NCBI RefSeq assembly: GCF_964199755.1
Contig: NC_133910.1
Coordinates: forward strand, 11,168,711-11,232,710
Direction: 5' to 3'
Length of the DNA: 64,000 nt
Source: Larus michahellis
Taxonomy: Eukaryota; Chordata; Aves; Charadriiformes; Laridae
Shown: in pieces, positions 34,881 through 46,960 of the stretch
Layout: every line of letters starts with the position of its first letter
Numbering within the stretch: position 1 is the first letter of the stretch
Translations under genes and position numbers: made by a program
The notes under the pieces: model-generated
Seen by the model: the letters and a program-made list of their open reading frames with translations, nothing else
The model's database searches: none
What the model was told of the DNA's origin: nothing

Positions 34881-37800
34881 CTGCGGGAAGGCAGAGAAGG
34901 AAAACACATTTAAGTAGCCCCAGGGGGAGAGGAGGCAGCACGGCAGACACTCTCCGGCTCGGCGGTTACTTACAACTGCTTTGCAAAACTCAACTTCTTG
35001 GCTTAAAACGACTTTGCTTTGCTTATTGTTTACCAGGCAGACATACAGAAACACAATCCTGTTTCCATCACCACCAAGTCGGATTCCCAGCAGCTCCCCA
35101 GTAACGTGCAATACCAGCACTAGTCATAACTTTTACAGTTTTAATGCAGAAAAGATGAGAACTTTGTTCTGGAATTATCTTGGCTAATTCACATGTCCTT
35201 CTTAATCAAACAGTACATCCACGCAAGTAGTAATATTAACATATGTGTTTGCATTGGATCATATTTCTTTTAAAGGAGAAAAAAAAAAAAGTTATCCAAG
35301 TACTTTTGCAAGTGAATTCTGCAGCCCAGGCAGAGCGGTGATTCTAGATTGCTGCTCATTTCAAAACTTGGCAAAGCTTCACCAAATAAACAAACTGAAA
35401 ATAATGGAAGGTCCTGCAAGAACAATGAGGCAATCGTGTTTTTCACACTCTACAGGATGTACCTCCCCTCGCTCAGCCGAGCCGTGCGGTCTCACTGTCA
35501 TCGCCTCCAATGGCAAGGCAGCCTTTCAAAGACATCTACTGGTTTATTTCTCCCTTTGGGACCCGCAGAGATAAGTGAAATATCTTGATCTTCTGGCGTG
35601 TTTAGGATTTATAATCTTAACATCCTTCCACACACCCATTGTTGTTATCCGAGTGATGAGCAGTAGCCTGTTAGCTGCTCTGTGCTTCACCCCAGGCTTA
35701 CGATGTGCCAAATTCCGGGAATTATGAAATGACAATGCCCTCATCAGATAATGCCAGAAAACAACAGGGACTTCCCCAGCCTCCTCGCACACCCAGGCAC
35801 TCAGATCCGGGCAGATCTTTCCTTTGTTCAATAAGAATTCCTATTACTCTTAAAATTAAAACTAAAGTAATTTAAAAGCTTCTTCAATAATTTTTTTACT
35901 TTGTTACTAACAGAACTAATCACAGAGTAAATTATAAGGCTGCGGGAAATTGTACTCTGATATCAAAACCCCTCTGTGATACAGTGTGCATCACTGGGTA
36001 ACTCTCTTCATGCTTCCTGCCTTAAATTACACGTAAATGGAAAGAGCAGTTCTGATCTCTTCTGCTTGGCCCCAGGTTCTAATTCCTTTTCGCTGTTACA
36101 GAAATTTGCAGGCTCTACATTAATCAGGAACTAATAAAAAGCAGCATGGGTTAACTTATAATTAGGGAATTTAGGAAATGGAGATCTGTTCTCAATTATC
36201 AAAGAAGCCCTCATAATTTTAAGTGCCTCTTTGCCATAATTTCCTGTCTGTAGAAAGGAAATACTAAGCAGCTCGGAAGTGTGTTACAAGAATGTATTTT
36301 GCAAGACATATAAACTGGTCAGATACTAAACCAACAATACTTAAAAACAACATGGTTTTGTTCCTGGAGCATGCAACTGAACATGCTTCCCACATGCTGT
36401 GCAGTGTTTGTTGTTTCAGAGAGATTTTTTGAGGACTAAATTAGCAAGATAGGTTAAAATTCACATACTCTGGATTCAGAGCATTCCATTTCTGATGACG
36501 CAGCCTCTCCTTACCACCCCTTTCACCAGGACACAAAAGACAGCTTATCATTTTCCAGTAAACTCCTACATAGCTTCTTAATCTGAGTCCCTGAGCAGCC
36601 ACAGGGACACCAGTGTCCAAGCCCTGTTTTAGAAGGGGAGTTTTGATCCTGACAAAACCTTCAACAGGTGAATCCAAGAGAACCGGTCAAACGGTTCAGC
36701 TGCAGAGACTTACTCTCTGTGAACAGCAGCAGTTCGTCCCCGTTTACTGTGCCCACCACACAAACAAACAGCCTTTGGTAGATTCATGCTCTTTAGATAA
36801 ACCCAAATATCAACGCAACAGCCACGAGCAGAGACATGGTGAGAATAAAATAAGTTTTCTGAAATATTACATTTTTAAGGGTGCTGCCATCCACTCAGCA
36901 GAAGGTCGGTAATCCGCTGCCGTTTCTGGATGCTGCTTAATTCTTGTAACAAAAAAGTGAAGTTTTCCTGTGACACCTGGCCTTCTAGGAAGAATGAAAG
37001 AAACTGCTAAGGTGCTTCATAGACTCACAACACTCTACATATGAGTTGATCTAAAAGATAAAACGAGAGAGTAAGTTTCAATTTGCTCATTTTGTGTGTT
37101 AAAAAGTTCAGAATTACAAGGCTCCTCCCCAAGCATGTATTTTTAAACCCACAAAGATTCTAAAAAGAATCACACAGTCAATAATATATGTATTATAGAT
37201 AATGATACATGCCGGAAAGAATCATCTACTTTGCATCCAATGCCATACACAAAGACAGGAAAGAGAAAATCACAGATAAAGAACTCTTTTGTCAGTCACC
37301 TTCTCCTGCCACCAAGCCACCCAGGGCACATGCAACACGATGCAGAGGGCATGCACAGCCAACGTTTTCCAAACGGAATACGTAGGGCAGGCCGCCAAAC
37401 CTGTATATTGGCACATAATGCCCTGAAACAGATTTGGACAGATTCCTCAAGATCACTTTTTTGGGCCTTTCTGTTTTAAAGCATGTTGTTGCGCGGCTGG
37501 AAAGTCAAGTCGGTCTCTTCTGGGCATCATCCTACAGCTCTAATGCCCAGGAGACTCGGTGCCTGCCATGCTGCTGTTACCCCAAGCATCGCATTAATGA
37601 TGGCCTCATCAGGAAGTTAAAAATCTGGATAACTATTCACTTTGGTGAGTTTTCACTCCCTCTCCTTTAAAAATTGAGTGTACGATGAGAAAGCTAAACC
37701 AAAATACAGTGCTACTTCTCTTCACCTATCACGCATTCCAGGCAAGGTCTGCGGTTGCTCAAGGCACTCATAATTCATGGAGGAGGAGGGATGACAGAAA

Positions 37801-38311
37801 GACCGCAACATCCACAGATGACATGACCATCAGTCAGGACCAGCGGCACCAAAATGTTCCAGAAGGAGCCAAACAAGGTTAGGGACAATGACAAATAAAG
37901 GTTAGTGCTGATAAATGAAAGCAGGGAGCACCGGAAGGAGGGGAAATCCGAACTCCTCCTCCATCCTACCACATCCCAAACCAAACTGCATCGCCTCGGG
38001 AAGGGAACTGACGGCGGGACGCTCAGCCAGGACCTCCCCGCGGCGTCCAAAGCCCGGCCTAGACAACGCGGAGCCCTGCCGAGCCAGCGGCGGCAGCCCC
38101 GCACGGCCACCGGCCCACGGCTGCCACTCGCCGCGGGGAAAGCAGCGCGCCGGGCCCGGCCCGCACCCGCTCTGCCAGCCGAGGCCCAGAGCGGCGGGGC
38201 CTAGCACTGACCGACGGCCGGGCCCAGCACAGAAGCGGCCTGTGCCGGAGGCAGCCTCCGCAGCAGGGCCAGGCCCGGGCCGCCGCCGCCTCCCCCCCGC
38301 TCCGCACTCAC
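34881..38311 (-). other. TMEM250: TMEM250 intron 1 (inferred)
   Basis: The only strong donor in the promoter island (38311) and the strong acceptor (34881) define an intron of about 3.4 kb. Its interior is AT-rich, with no convincing coding exon on either strand. The small reading frames in it resemble no family that I know. Recognisable repeats are absent, apart from short A-runs. Confidence 0.6.
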
Positions 38312-38420
38312 CGTCCTGCCCATGGCCCTCCGCCGGGCGGCAGCCGCCGCCGAGGCCAGTCGCCCCGGGCCCGGGCTGATGGAAGGCCCGGGCCTACGGG
38401 CGAGCGCCGCAATGCGCATG
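38312..38420 (-). other. TMEM250: TMEM250 non-coding exon 1 (3' boundary predicted, 5' end unknown)
   Basis: On the minus strand, GGGCAGGACG is followed by GTGAGTGCGG, a strong 5' splice site inside a CpG island, so the exon ends at 38312. The transcription start cannot be read from sequence. The 5' limit given here is only a minimum that includes the ATG at 38419. The exon has an ATG in a strong context (GGCCATGG, A at 38323) and a second in-frame ATG further 5' at 38419. Both open into an upstream ORF that continues across the splice into exon 2. Confidence 0.6.
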
Positions 38421-38560
38421 TGCGGGGGGCGGCGGCGCTCCGGTTCCGGCCGGTGGCGGCGGCGGCGGCGGTCGGGGAGCGGCCGGGGAGGCGCGCGGCG
38501 ATGGCGTCATCACGCCGCGCCGCCCCCCCAACGCCGCCGACCGGAAGCGGGAGGGCGCCG

Positions 38561-38576
38561 CGTTGCCCGGGCAACG
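38561..38576. promoter_or_regulatory. Perfect RFX X-box-type palindrome
   Basis: CGTTGCCCGGGCAACG is a perfect 16-bp palindrome matching the RFX consensus (GTTGCC, two-base spacer, GGCAAC). It lies about 250 bp upstream of the exon 1 donor, the distance expected for a promoter-proximal site. RFX factors control ciliary and some housekeeping genes; which applies here is unknown. Confidence 0.7.
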
Positions 38577-40239
38577 GCGGACGCGGCGAGGGGCGTCCCG
38601 CCGGCCTGTGGCGCCGGGGAGGGGGCGGACAGACGGGCCCCGCGAGGGCAGAGGGAGCCCGGAAGGGCGTTTCCAACGTAAACCGGGCCGCAGCCACCGC
38701 TGAGGGTGTGGCGGGTCCGGTTGGTCCCCACCCGCAGGGGTTTCAGCAGCCCGTGGCCTGGGGTTGGGCCTAGTCCTGCGGGAGCTGGAGCATCCCCGGT
38801 GAAAGAATCGGCTGCGGAGCGGACGGCGCTGCCTGAGGCAAGAGCGTGGCAAAGGCTTCTCCAAGGAGGCAGGGCCTGTCATGAGTCCGAGCGTGGTTTC
38901 GTGGCGCGGGTCGGATCCAGGCCTGCTGAGCAGCACGGCAGGTACCCCCTGGGAGTCCACGTCCCGGGAGAGCCCACAGCGCATCTTGCCTCTACTCCCA
39001 GGAGGAACCGTGCTTCTCCCAGGGCCTCGCCTCGCCAAAGGGGCTCAGACACTTTTAGAACAGAAAATGTAGGAGACCCAGGTGTCTAGGGAGGCCATAA
39101 AGGTCCAAAAAGTTTCTAAAAAACAAACAGGTGGAGGAAAATAATAAAATAATACACAAATAAGAAAAAGAAACTTCCTCCCCGCTGCTTTCTCTTAGAT
39201 TTAATTAGGAATTATTTTCTGTAATGGAAAGAATACATAACTTTGTCATTGGCTCCCTGCCCCGCTTGCTGTCTATGCACTACCAGGGTGGAAAAACATT
39301 AAATAATAACAACTCCAGCCATCTGCCAGTGCTGAGACCTGCCGCGCTGCGCTGCGCAGGCAGCTGAGGCACCAGGCCAAATACCTCCCAGCGTCCCAAC
39401 GGCCGCACTGATGCTCACTCCGTTTTGGTTCCTCCCCGGACGCCTGCAGTAGCGCCTGCCCTGCAGAGCAGTTTTATTCTGTAAATACAATGAGGAGCCC
39501 GAGGTGCAGGACATACATCAAAGGAAAATTATAGGCAAGGTAATAAGCGGTGGTGTACTGCTAGCAAATTGCCATTTCTGTGTCTCCCACGTCCCTTTTG
39601 GTGGGAGGAAGATGGGGAGGTGCAAAGCTGATACATTTTCCCAATAGCATGAAACGGGGAACATCTGTTCGGTGACTAAATATGCAGGAGAGTCCCGTTC
39701 CATTTATTTCCCTCTGCCATTGCCTGGGACTGGAGCCACAGCCCAGAGACGAGAATTTCAGCCCAAGCAACAAAATTATGAAGGTACTTTGGCTTTCCAG
39801 CTTTGCCTTGGAGAATTACGGGGACGCTGCTGAATGCAAGTGCTGCAAAGGGGAGACTCCTGGCATCCTGCAGGAACCACTCAGGGTGAAAGAGGGCTTT
39901 CCTAGCCTCCAGAAAGACCCAGGCAGCTCCACTGAGCGACGCCACAACCTAAACCCGTGTGTGCGAGGGTGCGACGCAGCGGCAGCAGTGCTGAGACAGC
40001 TTTTTAATTTCTTAGGTCAGGATGACAAAAAAAGCGAGACGGCCCTATTCGGTTTTCTGCCTGAAATATTTTGACCCCTTCGCTGCTTAGATGAATGTGT
40101 ATCTTCATAAAAAATAAACTGTCCTCAGGTCAGGCATGAATTGAAGCTTTGACATTCAAAGAGGTAAGATCCTGAAAGAACGCTGGTAGCTCAGCCCGAA
40201 GGGAACCCGCCCACAACACTCCGGCAGCGCTCGGGGCTG

Positions 40240-40900
40240 TATTTCTTTCCTGTGCTAATTTTACTAAAGACACAACTCATATTCCTGTTGATTGAACAGT
40301 TTTGTGTTGACAGCGTCGAAGATTTGTGATGAAACTTATCATCAGCCCAGAGAGCGGGCCATTAGTACTAGTCACAGCGGCCGGCTAGTGCTGATATATT
40401 TTATGGCACGCTTCGAAGACAAACATACACATTTATATGTCACTTGTTGCAATATAAATGCTAACTTGTACTTCTTTCAAAACTTTTAATGAATTGTATA
40501 CATTTCACAAGATTTATAGCATGAACCGAATGGCTCAAAATATTACTTTAAACATATTTGTCACTTTGGCAACAGAACAAAAAAAATCTGGGAGATATTG
40601 CTTTTTGAAATAAATCATAAATATATGCATCTTAAAAGAGTTTATTTCGGTCATTAATAGTTGATGGGCCCCCCCAGTGCAGGATTTAAAGTTAAATTAT
40701 GCAAAATCAAAAACAAACCTTATAATACTTAATCAAACATGCATAAAACTGTCAGGGCCAAATAAATTCTCTCAATTAACTTGCTTCAGATTGTGATTGC
40801 ATTTACTAATTTAATCAACACTAGAATAATTTGGAGACCGGGTAATGATAAATTACTATGGTGCTGCACATGAAGGGCCGCGAAGGTAGTGTGCTGAGAC
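40240..40900. promoter_or_regulatory. AT-rich candidate conserved regulatory block
   Basis: About 650 bases of unique AT-rich sequence (TTTACTAATTTAATCAACAC, GGTAATGATAAATTAC and similar) without repeats or coding potential. It contains multiple ATTA cores. Enhancer identity is inferred from composition only. Confidence 0.25.
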
Positions 40901-42179
40901 AAGAATGCGAGAAACGCTTTCTAGGCTGAGGGCAAAAAGAGTAACAGCTGAGTCGTCACAATCATTTTATAATGGAAATATCTTCTAATTCCCATTTTGG
41001 GGGGGGGGGAATTTTTCCAGTGCAGACTTTAAACACCTGTCATGGATAGACCTTGTCTGTTTGAATGACTTCGATGTTAGCCCACGGAGGCAATCTCATT
41101 TCGATCTGCGAGGAGTGCAGGAGTCAAACCTGTGTAGGCATTCCCTCCGTGGTTTTTTACTCATTTTGGGAATGTGATCTCCACACAAGGCTACTCTGAA
41201 CAACCGCGACTTCCAGCCCTGCTTTCTGGCACCGATTCATACTTTGGCCTCGGTCAAGTCATTTGGGCTGGAGCTGGAGTAACAACCCTGTAATATTGAG
41301 ATGTCCTTTAGCTCACTCCGTTTGCACTTTGAATGGATCTGCACTTACAATAAAATGGGTCTGACCCCTGCCTAGAAAAAGCTTTCAATACTATTACTTG
41401 TGGAGAGCTAAACGTCTCATTTTCGCAAGCGTAAGCAAGCTTTTATGGAGAGGTTCCCATTTACAGGTTCATGCGAAGGAGGCTGTAAGGTATTTGACCC
41501 TAAATAATACCTGAACCTCTGAACATCAGACCTTTATTTGGTCTTTAACCTTTCTACACCTATTTTCCAAAAATTAACGATGTCCCTATAGCAGCTGTAG
41601 GAATGAACTCCTCCTGGCAAAACTCTCCCCCTCTCTCTGTCTTTCTTATTTTCTTCCTCTCTCTGCAAAATATTCTTTCCAGAGGCTAACTGACCATTTT
41701 TGTCACCTTTTATTTGGTTGTGCTTTATAAATGCACCTACCACTATTTGGTCACCAGCAGAAATCAGTAAATAAAAATCTGTGTGCTGAAAATTATATCC
41801 AGAAAGACAGCTAACAAGTTTCCTTCGGTGACCCAGAAACAACTGCTTCCGCAGTATTCTATAGCAATAGAGATACACATAATTCTTAAGGTCTTAAAGA
41901 TAATAAATGTGTTAACATGATATTTTTCAAGCTAGCGTTCACTGCCGCCTTCCAGTCGTATCCAAAAACACCATTCAAAACCAACGGCATCTTGTGCAAA
42001 TTCCCTTGGGCTTTGCCGAGCCAGCCTGTAAAGCTGAAATATAACAAATTAAGGAATTAATTCTTTCCTTTTCCTTAAAGGAGATTTAGGGTCAAGTCTG
42101 GGCCTTAAATTTTAAATGCAATCGATCCTCCCTGCAAATCTAAAGTCCAAAAGCTTGTGAAATAATTTTTCCTTATTAC

Positions 42180-42300
42180 TTGTTTCCAGATCTCATCTCT
42201 TAGCTGAAATGTCAGCTTTAATCAGTTTGAAGAGATTTGCATGGGCTAAATAATAATGCAGTATATTACACTAATGAAATTAAAATATGTGTAGCAGAAA
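42180..42300. promoter_or_regulatory. Candidate element with perfect POU octamer
   Basis: ATTTGCAT at 42235-42242 is a perfect octamer, followed within 45 bases by TAATAATGCAG, CTAATGAAATTAAAATATG and other ATTA cores. On the LHX3 side of the window, a POU plus homeodomain element is plausible. Confidence 0.3.
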
Positions 42301-44509
42301 GCGGAACTAATTCCCCCCCTTCTGCAGTGCTGCAAGACCCACGCGCAGCCCCCGAGCAGCACTCGGAGCCCCGGGAGGTCAGCGGGGCTGCAAAGCGGCA
42401 GCTTCGGCTTGTGGCGTTATGGGGGGTTTCGTGGGCGTTGGGAGCGGAGGGGGTGAGCGATGCACAGGCATCACCGCGCCCCCAGCTCAAACACAGGCTG
42501 CGAAGCTGGAAGGCAGCAGTGCCAGGTACAAACGGAGACCCCGGCGCAGATGGTAAAGCTGCAGAGCACAATGAGGGCAGGCTGCCGTGTCCCTGCAGGA
42601 ATCCTGGCTCCTGTAATGCCTTTATGGATATATATTTTACAGGTGACTTGCGAAATATAAAACTAGACCAGTCTGCAGTTTCTAAAGAAATAAATGATAG
42701 CCGGTTGGTGTGGGGCACGGTGAGACAGTAATGTTTGATGGATTCAATATACGTGACACATCAGCGTGCTTTCTGGCATAATAATCTGCCCGATGCTGCC
42801 GCCAGCCTTCGCTGCACTAAAAAACAGGCAAACCCCGGGGGATGCTCGGGGGGGCTGAGGGCCGCCTGCCTCCCCCCTGCCCCTGCAAAATGCTCCCTCC
42901 CCGCCCCAGGAAATGGGACAGAAGGAGAACGAGCAGTGCCAGCATAGGTGGGATCCCAGTGACCCCACAAAAGCTCGATATACGTTAAAAATGCGTGTCA
43001 TCCTATAGTGGGGATGCTTAACTGCCCCAATAACATAGCGGAAGACAGAGCCTCGCTAGCCTGGCTCTCCCTCACCTCTGGGGATTGGGAAGGTAGGTAT
43101 TTCAGAGATGCTGGAGTCATGGAAAGATTCCTGCTGACCTCCGGGGGTTGGAGCAGGAGCCAGCTGCACACATATGGCGGGTGAGAAACTGTCTCTAAAA
43201 CAAATGAAAATAGAAGGGGCTGCTTTGCCAGGGACAGGACTCCTGCCAAAGCTTGTTGCTGCATCATGTTGGCCAGCCCCGATCTGGCTGATGTCAGAAA
43301 CTGCCTATTATGCAGAAAACTCTCATGGAGAAGTGTCATTATTGCCTTCTGTTCATTTGCTAGGTCTAATGTAAGCACGAGGTGTTAAAGCAGAGCCCAT
43401 CCATATCTGCCTGGTGAAGAGGAGGTTTGGCGGGCAGGCTCGGGAAGCCTCTCAGCTCCTCTGGCTCTGCCAAGCACTTCTCAGGGGGTGATATATCAGG
43501 GCAAAGTAACACATTTTCTCTGGGAATCTCAGTTCCCTGGTTTTCCATTAACACTGATCTCAAATCGTATCATGGTAGTAGCAGACAGGTCCTCTTAAGC
43601 TCATTGCATAGATCCATCGGGAGATGTATCTGCCCTAGGGTCAGCAGCAGAGCTGGGACGTGCCTCGTCTCTAGCATTTCCAGTGCCCCTGTCTCTATTT
43701 TCAGAGGTGTTTTAACACCCCAGGAGGGTGGTTGGCACCACACCGGCACTTAGAGCAGAAAGGCTTTGGGGCAGGGAGTTTGCGATAGGAGCATGCCGTG
43801 GCTCTGCAAGATAAATAGCAGCACCAGCAGCGGCTAAAGGCGAAGGACCACCCTGGGAGCCCTGCACTGGACAGAAAGTGGGGACTCTGAGCTCTCCGGT
43901 GAGGAACACAGTCCAGATCTCACTCTGTCATTCCCCAACATTTTGCTGGAGAAAAACAGATGGTGAGGAAAAAACACAAACGACACCAAGATATATGGGC
44001 AGACTCGAGCTTTTGCCCCAGCCAGTTCTCCTTCCATCCCTCTTCCAAGGCTTAAGCCTAAGTTATCCACCACCTGCACTCGGGGAAAGGGCAGGCGCTC
44101 GGGGAAGATGGAGAGTGACGGGAGAGCGCGGAGACAAACCTTCGCTTGGCAAAGGTGTATTTCCCCGAGCTCCCCCCCCGCCTCCGTCCCTCCGGTGTGA
44201 ATCAATGAAGCCATCTACTCTGGGCATTGGCTAAATGTCAAATTTAGAGACAGCATTCATTTTTCTGAGATCAATGGAAAGCAGAGTTTGCCCATATTTC
44301 TTAAGCATCGCTACAGAGCATCCGTCAGTGCCCAAGCCCCCCACTCGCCGGGATGAGCTGTGATGGCATCATTTTCATCACTAGGGGGTTCACTGGGCCA
44401 GGAATCCAGCAGTGCTTTTCTTTAGTGTGCACAAAATACGTCCATAATATTTTAAGGTAAATTACTATAAGAGTTCTTTTTTATTATTTGTTTTAAAACC
44501 AGCCGGGAA

Positions 44510-44730
44510 GCGCAGGGGAGTGACTCCCCACGCCGAAACCTCAAGCGCAGTATCTCCCGTCTCGGGAAGCGCATTACCCCGGGGTGTCACCCGCTGTCCC
44601 CGCCATGTGTCACCCGCTGTCCCCGGGCCCGTGGGCAGCCCCAGCGTCCCCGCGGCGTGGCCGAGTGCGGGGCTGTGCCTGCGGCCGCGTCCCGCCTGGC
44701 GGTGCTCCTGCCCCAGGGATGCTGCAGCAG
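44510..44730. promoter_or_regulatory. Orphan CpG island
   Basis: About 220 bases with dense CpG in otherwise AT-rich intergenic DNA. It contains a tandem duplication of TGTCACCCGCTGTCCCCG (first copy about 44584, second about 44608). No start codon, splice donor or known exon identifies the transcript it might serve. Confidence 0.4.
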
Positions 44731-46879
44731 CTGCAGCGAGAGAGCAGCAGGGAGGGAAGGGCAAAATCAAAATAAAGCAACTCCAAAAAAAATGCAAAGC
44801 TTTGAATTCAGGGCGTTACGCGGTGCGAAGCCTCTTCTCCCGGGCTTTGCGAAGCTTCTCTGCAGAGAAGGGGTGTTCACTGGGCATGGTCCCCCCTGCC
44901 CGGTCCCAGGGCGGCAGGTGTCATGGCTCGTCCCTCCTGATGTACCAAAGACACGCGATGGGAACGGGGTGCATGGGAACCCCCTGCATTGTCTGTCCCG
45001 AGCCATCTCTGCCTCCAGTTCCTGGGGGATAAACAAAACTCTCTCATTTGTTTCAGGCAAACTGCGCCCTTTGTCCCTTTTGCTGAGCTGGATGCTGTCC
45101 CTGTGCTCACAGGGGAATTGGCACCGGCTGCCCAAGGCGTCTGAGGAAGAGTTTGGCCTCAATTTAGAAAAATGCTTTGCCGACAGTTTGAGAGAAACTT
45201 CTGGTGCTTAATACATTTCAGGAGTCTTTTTGACATTGCTTATGCTTAGGCTGTGTAGTGCAAAGGAAAAAATTACTTTCCAGCATTATAACAGCAGCAA
45301 CATCCATATCAACAAAAATGATGAAGAAAAAAGGAACAAAGGATTTACAAGGAAAAAAATATCTTCAAATATATCCACAATTAATAGCAGTGGGGGAAAA
45401 GCATTGCAATGAGATAAAGCTGGTTTTGCTGTAGACCAGAGCACTGACCCTCTCCTTATAATTACCTCTAAACTGGGGAAATGTGGATCTCCATGGCAAA
45501 GTTGCACCTCCATCAATACAGAATATCATTTTATCACTGCGCAGAGCACAGGAATAAGAGCTGAGAACATTGCTTCCAAAAATGCAACACTAACGTCCAC
45601 TGGCTGGAGCGCAGCAGGGTGAATTGTGCTCCTTTCTCCCTAACTTCCCTGAATTTGTTGCCGACAGATCAGCCTGTAACTTCATGGTGCAACATTTTGC
45701 AAGCAAGAACACAGAGGAGACAAAAACCCAAAGCCCTCATCAATCACAGCCTGGCTCCTGGTACAATTAGCAAGTTCTATTATCTTAAGAATGACACTTG
45801 TAGCACAGAGCAAAGCAAGGCGCACCTAATATTATAATACTGCATGTAAAAAAGGGAAGGCTTGAATTGCATTAGCATTGCATTAGATTCCCATGACTTT
45901 TTATATCAGCACTTGTGAGTTATTTATGAATTCATTTATTTACAAGGACAGCCCTTTCTGCATTCAGTTGCCATGGTTGCTTTAACTCCTGTATCCTATT
46001 AATTCTGGATGTTATGAAATAAATATAGATCAGACAATCATTGTGTGGTGGTTTTTTTTTTTTTATTATTCTTATTTTACAGTTTGATTCCCTCTGTCCT
46101 GGCCAGAAAGGCTTTAACACCAGGCATCTCTCTGGAGCGTCTACTGCCAGATGGCCAGGGAGGTGATGCTGGGGCAAAGCACAGAGCTCCCCCCCTGCCA
46201 GCCCTTTCTGCCACAGAAACACAGCCTGGGCTGGGGCGAAATGCGGCTCCTGATTCCTAGCACTGAGCCACCTGCTTCAGTTTAAGGCAGCGAGTGGAGA
46301 GCAGAGCTGGGAGCCAAAAGGGAATGCAGCGAAGTTGAGTGTTGGCGTGCCAGCCCCGCTGGGCAGCACAACGCGGCGTCGGGCATTGGCCTCTGGGAAT
46401 TGCCAAAAACTCTTTTGTGATGTGGATTAGGGCTTCCTACCTTCACCCTACAAATAGTCTGTTTGCAAAAAACATGGTTATCCAAGAGTGCCCAAGTAGG
46501 CACAGCCCTAGAGAGACCCCGGAGGGTTTCTCATGTCACCTCAGAGAGATCAGAGCATGTTTGAGGGCGCGAGTCTCACGAGCAGCTATGGCCCTGGCTC
46601 CTTTTTGAAGGAGGAGATCAGTTTGGCTCACTGTTAGCCAAGACGCAGGGAGCTACTTAATTTTACAGGGGGAGAGCTTGAGGCTGCTGCCCGTTACAGC
46701 CGGGAATTGCCATCAGACCCCCATGGAGCGGGAATGCCCCGGGAGGCTCAGGGATTTGGCTGGCCAAGAAGGAGCTTGTGTTTTACCCCTTGGAGAGGGC
46801 AAAGGTGCCGCCCAGGGAGGAGGATGGTCCTGGAGCCAGGATCCCAAAGCCAACGTGAAGGAAGTGTTTTGTAATAGAA

Positions 46880-46960
46880 TTCCACAAGAAAATTAAATCA
46901 ATTACTGAGTCTAATAAAGCTCTCAAGGTTTTTAATTAAACTAAGCTTTAATTAAAGCAG
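46880..46960. promoter_or_regulatory. Paired TTTAATTAAA homeodomain sites
   Basis: Two copies of the palindrome TTTAATTAAA, with TAATTA cores at 46933-46938 and 46949-46954 (16 bases apart), are preceded by AATTAAATCAATTACT. The spacing and symmetry suggest cooperative homeodomain binding. Factor identity is unknown; LIM-homeodomain proteins are one candidate. Confidence 0.35.

Larger units (their letters stand above)
37980..38700. promoter_or_regulatory. CpG-island promoter of TMEM250
   Basis: A dense CpG stretch of about 0.7 kb surrounds the predicted exon 1 donor. Visible motifs are an ETS-like ACCGGAAGCG near 38540, a TTCCGG near 38443, an NRF1-like TGCGCATGTGC near 38413, a GATGGCGTCATCACG stretch (YY1/CRE-like) near 38500, and an RFX X-box at 38561-38576. 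There is no TATA box. The layout is that of a housekeeping promoter, and bidirectional initiation is possible. Motif assignments are by eye. Confidence 0.75.
38701..44509. other. Intergenic DNA 5' of TMEM250 (LHX3 side by synteny); no gene seen
   Basis: No exon is supported. GC-rich near the promoter, then strongly AT-rich and high-complexity over 40.24-40.90 and 41.88-42.30 kb. No LHX3 LIM or homeodomain exon is present. Confidence 0.5.

Noticed and set aside
46141..46160. CTCF-like CTGCCAGATGGCC
   Set aside because: Only about 10 of 12 core positions match by eye; too weak to list.
46655..46700. MIR-like words (TTTTACAGGGGGAGAGCTTGAGGC)
   Set aside because: The match is too short and the flanks do not continue the MIR core.
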